From Rhodocollybia butyracea (taxonomy: Eukaryota > Basidiomycota > Agaricomycetes > Agaricales > Omphalotaceae), in NCBI GenBank assembly GCA_015501585.1, contig JADNRY010000089.1:155726-219725 (forward strand): a stretch of 64,000 nucleotides of DNA, given 5' to 3'. Below are positions 55,606-64,000 of the stretch, piece after piece. Position numbers and translations under genes: made by a program. The notes beneath the pieces were generated by a model that had not been told where the DNA came from, made no database searches, and saw only the letters and a program-made list of their open reading frames with translations. Positions within the stretch are counted from its first letter, which is position 1. Each line of letters starts with the position of its first letter.

Positions 55606-56829
55606 ATTTTCCCAAAGTGTTTCCGGAAGCTGATAAGTTATAAGCAAACGAAGTGTAGAATGTTTTGCCTCTGAATGTACTATACCATCCTTAACCATAA
55701 AATGCGTTGATGCAGAGGCAATAGAAATTCAGGGTGTTTTAATTTGAAATTCATCTTTCAATGTTAAAAATAGATGGGAATTCCCCTATACGATGAATCA
55801 TGATATACCGTTGTAAGAGTACCGATTGTTTTGACCACGATTCACATCAAGCATAATGCCATGCCTGCCATTAAATTGTAGTCGGTGCTGTAAACTTTTT
55901 TTTACTCGCAATTATGATGCGCGTAGCTGTAGTATCATGTGTGAGCTACAATGAGTCAAACCCAGAACAAGCACCAGAGGGTAGAGCTCCAAATCGGTAA
56001 AACTGATGGGATGCGGGGACCCCTCTATCTGTTCTAGTTACTGATGTATTCATCGGGAAACGCGGGGGTAGGGAGGGGGGCTTAGGAAGTAGTAAGTAGA
56101 CCTCGAAACTGCTTACAACCGCTCTATCGACCTACCTTAAAGCCTATATGTCCTTTGCTGAAGGGCCAGTGGCCCGCCGGCCCACTTGACTGATGACAAG
56201 TCGTAAAGACTCATGCCTAGCCACATGCAATCAAGCATAGTCATCGCACAGTCAAGGGCGATTACAGCGTATATCTATACAGCCTAAAGCAGTCAATCAG
56301 CCTGTGCTTGCAGATGCAAGTTGCTGAGCTTTAGAATGCTGACTAGCTGAGATGTCACCGATGGGAATACAGCGGTATTTCATTGTCACTGGCCAGGCTC
56401 GGATTAAAATTTGATGGTGACCTTGATGGTGACCAGGTAAGGATTGTTAGGCTGTGAGCCGCCGCCTTAACAGTGCGAATCGTAGGGCATGTAAGTCTAA
56501 TTATTTGGTACCAGTGGGGTCCGTAAGACCCTTATCAGCCTTTCCTCATCGGCGGTCAGTAGAATCTTGGAAGTAACTGGCAGCCTAACTCGCCTGTGGC
56601 GGATGTTGGCTTGGATTTTAAGATCAATCGTGAATGTAAGTAAGCGATGCAGTAAGTTATTCCATTCAACACCTTTTGATTAGTTTTGATGAGTGTAACA
56701 ATTAACAAAGCTATGGTTGGCAAACAAACCGACTAATCCAGGCCCCAATACCCGGGTAAACATGATGGGGGTGCGGTACCGTAAAACTTAAATAGCTTCA
56801 GTCTTCTCATATCCAGCACTCGTATCGCA
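55606..56829. other. Intergenic, nothing recognised
   Basis: About 1.2 kb. One perfect 12-nt tandem (TTGATGGTGACC twice, near 56411-56434). No gene; the promoter of the desaturase lies at the right end (ACTTAAATAG near 56786). Confidence 0.45.
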
Positions 56830-58428
56830 ATGGGCTTATTTTCGGATTCTCCTGAGTTCAAGCTTCGCAAAGCCAAGCCGTTTTCCCCCACCAAGGTGTG
56901 TCAACCCTAATATACAAGCATTTTGATATCTCACAGAAAGAACGTTCAGGTCAGGCTCGTAGACATTCACGCTGCTGTGCCGAAATATTTGTACAAAAAG
57001 AATGCCTTTAGAGCTTCTTTGCACATCTCCCGTGATATACTCTGTGCTATTGCTCTCTACCAGCTGGCTTGGGAGATTGAAACCTTTCTCGGGGGCTCTC
57101 GTAGACATCAGTATGATGCCTCGATATGTTGGCAGCATTATCAAGTGGGCGCTTTGGGTTTGCTACTGGGTTAGTCAAAGCATAGTTTTTACAGGCTGGT
57201 GGTGCATGGGACATGAAGCTTGTCATGGAAATGTGTCAGAATATAGATGGATTAATCATTTAGTCGGATTTTTTTTCCATACTGTGAGTGTTTATGCTAT
57301 AATTATTCAATGGATTTCTCATTGATCGAATCTTATCAAGCTGATCCTGTCCCCATATTTTGCGTGGAGATCGACACATCACTTGCACCATAAAGCTACT
57401 GCTTCCATCGAACGAGAAGAGAACTATGTTCCCAGAACTCGCTCGGATCTCAACCTACCACCTGAGCCAATTGCAATCCCCACCGATTACCATGAAATTC
57501 TGGAGGAAACGCCAATGTACACTGTGGTCCGGATGCTTATTATGCAGCTTTTGGGGTGGAATATGTATCTTTTTACACATACACTGGGATCTCCAAGGCA
57601 TCCAAAAGGAACTAATGTATGTGAACAAAATCAATTCATCTCTTCCTTCGTGAATTTGATGATTGATCACTTGGCACTAGCACTTCAATCCATCTTCAAC
57701 TTTGTTCAAACCTCATGATCGTTGGGGAGTAGTTGCCTCTGACATTGGTCTAATTAGCATGTGCCTCCTGCTCTATAAGTGGACCCAAACTACCGGTATA
57801 TCATCATTTCTCAAATTTTACTTTGTCCCCTACATGGTAGTTTTATTCTTCTTGTAATTCAAATCATATTTGACTGATGCTTATTCTATAGCTTCTGAAT
57901 CATTGGATTATAATGCTGACTTTTCTTCAGCATTCTGATCCTACAATCCCCATGTATCGTAATAGACAATGGTCCTTCTTGCGTGGTGCTCTTTCTACTG
58001 TTGACAGACCACTACTTGGGTGGGCTGGTCGAATATTCTTGCATAATGCTGGTCATGACCATGTAAGTATTTTCGTTCGTGACTGTTTCTGTCATGTGGC
58101 CATAGATTATGACTGTTTACGGGCCTTGCAGATTGCTCACCATCTTTTTACCAACATTCCATGGTACAACCAACCACATGTTACAAACATACTGAAAGAG
58201 TTACTTGGAAATGACTATAACTACGATTCCACAGTAGGTATCTTTTTCCAAGTCTTTTTCTCATGCCAGGCATTTCTGAGATTCTAGAATGTCTTTTATG
58301 CTTTATATCGAACCTCTACCCAATGCCGCTTTGTGGAAGACAACGGAGATATTGTGTTCTATAAAAACAAAGATGGAAAAGCGGCCAGAGAGCTTGCACA
58401 CGATGCTTTAAATTATCCAGCCTGTTGA
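56830..58428 (+). CDS. Membrane fatty acid desaturase (delta-12/FAD2-like), one frameshift
   Basis: An ER-type di-iron desaturase of about 414 aa. Exons are 56830-56895, 56950-57283, 57341-57616, 57681-57836, 57892-58062, 58132-58233 and 58288-58428. The three His boxes are GHEACHG, THHLHHK and HIAHHLF, with spacing as in oleate desaturases and the related acetylenases; the second is HXXHH with unusual residues. Hydrophobic segments surround them. Exon 2 changes frame by one base at the GGGGG run 57091-57095. Dropping one G gives ETFLGALVDISMMPRYVG and an otherwise intact protein. This is either a sequence error or a young inactivation. Product (delta-12 desaturation against a triple bond or another position) cannot be told from sequence. 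Confidence 0.82.
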
Positions 58429-58809
58429 TCGAGTACTAAGGCTATACGACTGTATTTATTGGTAGAACAGTGTATGAAACCCAAGATGAGCACAAATCAA
58501 TCATTGCCAGCCCACAAGTCCAAGTATCATTGATATGAAAAAAGTATGGTAACAAAATTAGTGCGTTAATCAAGGTATAAATACTAAACACTGTCTCGAC
58601 TCTCCATACAAAGGTAATATGAACAGTGAAGGATTTAACATATTAGAGAAAATGTTCTTTCTCTCACCATCAGCTCACTATTGGCTCGAAGGGGGACATT
58701 TTCGCCTGGAGGCTGGAGGAAGGAAGATCCTGATTCAGCACAAAATCCTCATATTTTGCTTGTATTCCACGTTATCTAGCCCCGGGAAACTGTCCAAATA
58801 AATATCCAA
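58429..58809. other. Intergenic between convergent genes
   Basis: About 0.4 kb, presumably 3' ends of the desaturase and the DUF6534-type gene. Nothing else seen. Confidence 0.45.
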
Positions 58810-60831
58810 TCACAACAAAATCAGGGAAAAAATACATACTGAGCCAGAGCCTCTAATTTTCACACCTCCTTCCAATCTGTCCGGCATGTCAAATATGTTA
58901 TCGCTGCCAAAGTTTCTACTCTTGCTCTCCGAAGCATTCTGCAGCTCCAGCGCCACTGGATGATGATGGATATTGTCCAGAGGGATTGCATTAAAACCGC
59001 CTGAAGACAAAGTCGCGTCACCTCGACTAGATGAATCCTTTACGGAATCACGGCCGTTAAGTGTGGCGAGGAGGGAGTTCACATAGACTATGAGTAATTC
59101 TATCTGTCAGTTACTTCACAAGAGCAAGGAAAAAACTGAGATTCACGTTGTCCTAGAATATATTCCGCCGCAATGAACCAAAAGGAGTCCGGCGCAATTC
59201 CAACCTGGCACCAGTCAGGGGAAGTATGGAACCATAGCAGCAAGACTTGAACTACATACTGCGAGTACTTCAACTAGTGCGACAGCTCTGATATGGATTA
59301 AAATTCAGGAAGATTCGGAGTTCCCGGCCGCAAGAATCCTACTTACGATGTCAATATGCAGCGATTCACTGCATACATGATTAGTGTGTTGATAAGTGTT
59401 TCCGTCCTAGTATTTAGATGAACGTTTTTTCGTTGTTTTTTTTTATGATTTGCAACAAATAAGAACTTACCTTTGAAAGGCTGTGCGTTTCTTGAACAGA
59501 AGAATACACAAAGATGCCGCCAGGGCAAAGTCCACCGGTAGTTGAGTGATAGTATAAGGGAGAAACGCAACAAACTGTTTAGTTTGATAATCTGCCAGGG
59601 TTTTTTGAAGCATCCTGTTGAGTAATCGAGAAATGAGTATGTGACAGATTTTGGCAATCATGTAGTCCATACATGATGACCGCAGTAGCTTTATCAACAG
59701 TTTTTGGATTTTAGATCAGTGTAAAATATGAAAGGTACGACGCACCAATCCCCCACCCTAATTTACGTGATTAAAACATTGTAGAGCAGTGTACGGGGAC
59801 CACTAACCAAAATGTAAGATGATAAATGCCATCTAATAGCCATCAAGGTGTGAAGACGTTGATAGTGAATAATACGTACAATGAACATTGTCAATGTTAT
59901 GCGCAGCCAAGTTTTCTTGCATACTAGGTATAATTAGACGGGGCATGCCAATGAGGGATTGTAGGGCATACACTTGTATATGACCCATGTGAAATATCTA
60001 GAGCCCCAGTTAACCAGGCCAAGTTCTAGCATATAGGCCAGAGACTCACATCTGACAAATTGCAACCACGAATGCCTGTAAGCAAATAAGTAAATACTCC
60101 AGACAACTTTCTCTAATCAGTAGTCACTCACGTTTACAACTACAGATGCCTATAGGAGAGCAACTTATGACCATTGAAAACTTTCAATTTCAGATTTAGA
60201 ACGTACTGGAAGAGACCTAGCACAGAGACTAATCAGCAGGTATATCCTGCAATATAACGAGAATCCATACCAGACAGGGAGCAGAAAAGCGGGTGCATTA
60301 AATGCGCTTGATATCTAAGCATAAAGTGAGCAGGTTGTATCGCAGAATAAGGAAAAACTCACCAAATAATGGTAAATTATATGAAACACTGGATAAAATC
60401 AATGAATATTGAGCCATCTTCCGCCGCAATACGCACCCACGACAGTGTGAAGTGTGTCCAGCACCCTGAGCTTGTCCTTCAAACACCGAGTTTTGAGGCT
60501 TTAACAATTACTTACCATAGCGAAAACACCTTGAATATTTTATCTAAATTCTCTAGTAGAAAACAAGATACAGAACGTACATACCAACATTTTAAGAGAG
60601 GTAGAATTCCCGTAACGATTATTGAAGAACGTGTAAGTCTGCGGAATTGGATCATTAGTCTGCAGCTAGCGATCTAGGATAGTAAGGAATACTGTACCTG
60701 TGCGGTTGTTAATCCGTACAGGGCGGCTGTGAGCCACGAGCCAATCAAGTTGGAGCCTGAAAGCCAAGTATAAGCACATATAATCATGAAGTATACTCAA
60801 ACCTACCGAAAGTAACCTCAAAAGCAGACAT
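58810..60831 (-). CDS. DUF6534-type multi-pass membrane protein (many small exons)
   Basis: Integral membrane protein of a family expanded in Agaricomycetes; function unknown. It starts MSAFEVTFGSNLIGSWLTAAL (exons 60831-60807, 60756-60698). Further exons read TYTFFNNRYGNSTSLKML (60638-60585), KLRVLDTLHTVV (60476-60437) and VFHIIYHYL (60388-60363). Later ones read AFNAPAFLLPVWIYLLISLC, VVAICQ, YFTWVIYK, TWLRITLTMFI, ADYQTKQFVAFLPYTITQLP with FALAASLCILLFKKRTAF, INTLIMYAVNRCILTS, and YVNSLLATLNGRDSVK-like text. A polar tail (SSRGDATLSSGGFNAIPLDN) ends at 58810. The hydrophobic segments and the VNSLLATLN tail are diagnostic. Very short exons (18-60 nt) make several borders uncertain, especially around 60480-60580. 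A last exon past a GTATGT at about 58840 is possible. Confidence 0.72.
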
Positions 60832-62232
60832 ACTCGCAGCGTCAGGGAAGAAGGGAAAAACGACACTAGGTAGTAACCCTGATATGTAAGTATAAGTATA
60901 TACCTCGGTGATTAGCTGAAGTGATTATCAGCAACATCGGAGCTCGATCATAAGATTTAAGTATAGTTACATACAAACATTGATACTACCTATCTGAGTT
61001 TTCACGCATTGAGATGTCTAGTAGCCACAGCATCCTTCCAACCCGTTTTAATTTTCAACTCTAGTTGCCAGAAGGATTTAATCTGTCGCCGGAGAAACCG
61101 GGTCTCCGAGAACGGTCGGACGACAAAAAGACATCTTAAAAATGCGAAAAGGTACTATCCAGGACAGTCTGGGACTGGTAAGTATCAAAGAAGCTGCCGA
61201 GTACCCTGGGATTGGCCAATCTCAGATAGGAAACATTGTGGGGACTAGGCTCCAGAAAAGCGCATCAGTTTCAAATGTCACATAAATCCCATGAATCACG
61301 GTCAAGTATTTCTGTGCCTTTGGAGACTCCCATCACAGCTAGGATACCAGGTTACTTACTTTAAAGTTCATGACATTCGGCCCCTCAGCATAATTGGGTT
61401 CTGCGTCTAAACCGTTGCCAAAGATACGACTAGAAAACTAGTAAAAGAGTTTCAAGATGCTAGCGGTGCTCTTCTGCGTACCACTATGCTTCTTGTAGGA
61501 ATCTCTGATGATCGATTCGAAATTGATGAAGGAAAATCAGACAACCACATGGGGTTTCGGGATGTAAATTGGGCAAAATGGACCCTCAAGTGAGGTTGGC
61601 TGCTCGGAGGATTGTCCAGATGGAGAGATCAAAGTGACACGCGAAGTGAAAACACAATATACGTCCGAAAGAAGGGGAAGGAGGTGACTTGCCTCGTCAA
61701 CTAGAGCTCATCAAACGTGTTGAAGTCACCTCTTCGCCAAGGTTAGCAATGTTTGGCTGACCTTAACTGAACTAGAAAGATTATTTTTAATGTCATGCCA
61801 TTTAGTTTTTCTCTTTCTGTTCTGGTATCATTTTTCAGAAACGCCAAAGCATTGCTAATCGCATCGCTCACAGTGGTTAGACCGGCCAGGTACGAAGATT
61901 AATATATCACATGGTATGGGTAATACGGATTCGGAGAACCGTTTCCGCCTTCTTGAGGTTCTAATCCTCCTGTCGCGAGATCCAGAAGGCCCGCTCGGAC
62001 GCTACTCGGTTGGGTTGCGACTAGTTGCTATGCCGGATACGACGAACAATGATCAAACCTCAAAATTATATGTGACATCATCTGCAGTGGGTTCTACTTA
62101 GACGTATCTTTCGAAGCTAACCTTCTGTTGACAGTGATACTGAAAGATGGATTAACTACTTGCCGAGCGTGGAGCACACGGAACAGTATATCTTAAACCT
62201 TCCAACGAAAATGTCTACTTTCTTCAATCATC
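60832..62232. other. Intergenic, no supported gene
   Basis: About 1.4 kb. Plus-strand ORFs at 61009-61248 and 61916-62101 have no known motif. The right end should hold the promoter of the last P450. Confidence 0.45.
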
Positions 62233-64000
62233 ATGCCTGACTTGTGGCTCGTCGTGCTTTGCATTTTACTAGCTGGGGTCGTTTTTGTCCTCCTTCGTCC
62301 CAAGCGGCATCATCTTCCCGTATACATCGGGGATCAAGAAGATATAAGCAAAATAATGGGCAGTATTGAAATGAAACGCGCGCCTTGGGAGGTATTCGAC
62401 GGGCTGGCGAAGAAGTATGGTACGTCCAGATCGTTGATTTGACGAGGTCGCTTTACTGAATCCATGTTAGGTCCAATTTGTTCGTTCCATGTGGGTAGGC
62501 AGCCCGTCGTAGGTTTGTGTGTCCTATCATCAGCCATTCCGCTCCCGATAACCGAGACGATGAACAGTTCTCAGCTCATCACAACTAGCCGGAGATTTGC
62601 TCGAGAAGCGAGGTGACATTTACTCGAGTCGGCCTCGTCTTATAATGGCGTAGGTACCTAGTCCAATTTATGAATTTGGACTTGACTTGATGATACGTAG
62701 AAATGATATACTCGGTGGAGGCTTGCGTGGCGTGACTAGCCCATATGGTGATTACTGGCGCAGGTGGCGGAAGGTAGGCGGCTTTCCTCGTTCACATTGG
62801 CCTGCCCTCACTTTCTACATAGCTCCAACATGCGGGTATGAGCGCTCGCGCAACTCTTGCCTACCGAGAGCATCAAACACTAGAATCCACTGTTCTTCTA
62901 CGCGATCTTTTAAGACACCCAAATGGATACCGTGATATCATTCAGCGGTGCGAAAGTTAGATATATTCGCCTTTCTCTATCTTCTAACCCTGCTCTTAGG
63001 TTTTCTGCCTCCATTGTAATTTCTATCAGCTATGGGAGACGTGCATCCAGTCTTGAAGATACAGTTGTAAAGGCCAATGTGGCGTCCATTGAAGGTCTGT
63101 ATGCCCTACCAGTGTTGAGCACCAGTAACTAACACATGTGCTTCAGCGTACCTACGGTAATACTGTCGACTATACGTGATAAATACCATGTCCTGATTAT
63201 ACCTTTTGTTCTGCTTGCAGTGCTGCGTGAGTTTGAGTTTAGACTCTACGCGTTCTATAACCGTGAATTTATCAGTCACTCCTAGTGCCCCTGGGAAGTT
63301 TCTGGTCGATGCAGTATGTCCCATCACGTCTCATAATCGTGCAGCATTAACCACACCCACAAGTGGCCCATCCTCCTCAAGCTGCCTGTATGATAACCTA
63401 CTCATTTTAGTTGTTTCCTCTCATTCTTATCACCTCACAGCGGCGTCTGCAAATGGTTTCGTCACGCTGCCGATAGAAAACATGCCAAAAGAGACTAAAT
63501 ATAAACCTGCAATTGCTACAGGATGTTCAGAAAACGTATGGACGCCGGATTAACAAGGAGTGCATGGCCTCGCGCACTTTGGAAGCTCTTGCTGAGGGTG
63601 AGTATGAAGGAGTCAACAAAGTCGAGCTTGCTTTTGGGGTGGCTGCACCGTTTGCGGCTGGTGTTTGACACGGTATGTCTTTGAGTGGATCATATTCCCT
63701 TATTGCAGCTAATGCAAGCACCCAGACGGCCGGAAGCATCGAGTACGCTCTGGGTGCGTTTTTCGACGTTGTTTTATTCCTACTAGACCTGATTCTCTTT
63801 CTGTTGTTCAGTGGCCATAATGTGTTATCCTTCTGTTGCCCGAAAAGTTCGAGCAGAACTGGATGAAGTCATTGGGCGCTCTCGGCTTCCCACTTTTGAA
63901 GACGAGCCAGTTCTCCCTTACCTTCAAAACTTTCTTCGAGAGCTTGTGCGTTGGCGCCCTGTTGTCCCTCTAGCTGTACCACACTCTGTGACCCAGGATG
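62233..64000 (+). CDS. Cytochrome P450, CYP5144/O-demethylase-like, 3' end outside window, frameshifted
   Basis: The P450 runs off the right edge. Exons by eye: 62233-62419, 62471-62512, 62568-62649, 62701-62773, 62823-62947, 63000-63094, 63222-63231 (10 nt), 63286-63313, then from about 63352 onward. It has an N-terminal anchor, then YSSRPRLIMANDILGGG, GDYWRRWRKLQHAG, RDLLRHPNGYRDIIQR, ISYGRRASSLED, APGKFLVDAWPILLKLP and the I-helix AAGVDTTAGSIEY. The ExxR helix begins NFLRELVRWRPVVPLAVPH; the haem loop lies beyond 64000. The frame breaks by one base at AAA 63451-63453 (extra), AAAA 63477-63480 (missing) and TTT 63664-63666 (extra). Either decayed or error-bearing. Subfamily placement is a guess. 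Confidence 0.78.

Noticed and set aside
61009..62101. Plus-strand ORFs left of the last P450
   Set aside because: Short, no motif, no good start context or splice partner.
29401..64000. A full secondary-metabolite gene cluster
   Set aside because: No backbone synthase, no dedicated transporter or transcription factor recognised; reported only as a loose neighbourhood.

Overview
The window is a stretch of nuclear DNA from a filamentous basidiomycete, most likely an Agaricomycete. The evidence is the gene structure: short (about 45-60 nt) spliceosomal introns with CTAAC/CTAAT-like branch sites and exons as small as 10-12 nt. It is also the gene content: F-box/LRR proteins, DUF6534-type membrane proteins, BTB proteins, many cytochrome P450s and small secreted paralogues. 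There are no bacterial-style operons, and I found no rRNA, tRNA or CRISPR array.

Region 1 (1-28.3 kb) is mostly core metabolism and housekeeping. It holds the 3' part of cytosolic glutamyl-tRNA synthetase (1-2019), a Ser-rich protein (3462-4392), COA6 (5004-5344) and three paralogous small secreted proteins plus a scrambled relic (5990-15.0 kb). These are followed by a ZNF511-like C2H2 protein (15826-16842), LEU4 with a doubled C-terminal regulatory module (17383-19997), an EH-domain protein (20936-22510), an F-box protein (23221-25170) and a mitochondrial short/branched-chain acyl-CoA dehydrogenase (26631-28313). The gaps contain a MITE-like inverted-repeat element, a dispersed inverted repeat pair and a tandem repeat.

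Region 2 (29.2-42.3 kb) is accessory and oxidative. An isoprenylcysteine methyltransferase-like gene and an alpha/beta hydrolase are followed by a P450 on the minus strand. Then come two almost identical complete P450 genes in direct orientation, with a truncated RecQ-like helicase fragment between them.

Region 3 (42.5-53.1 kb) is heavily rearranged. It contains a small hypothetical gene, an orphan C-terminal piece of a UPF0045 (thiamine-binding-like) gene, a frameshifted F-box gene and a frameshifted NCA2 gene. After these come direct and inverted copies of pieces of NCA2, a BTB gene and an amidase gene. The intact BTB and amidase copies lie at 50427-51347 and 51601-53080.

Region 4 (54.4-64 kb) contains another alpha/beta hydrolase, a membrane fatty acid desaturase with one homopolymer frameshift, a many-exon DUF6534-type membrane protein, and a P450 that runs off the right edge with at least three single-base frameshifts.

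Taken together, 29-64 kb looks like a loose neighbourhood of P450s, hydrolases, a desaturase, a methyltransferase and an amidase without a recognisable backbone synthase. All exon borders were read by eye from splice motifs and family resemblance, without alignment software.
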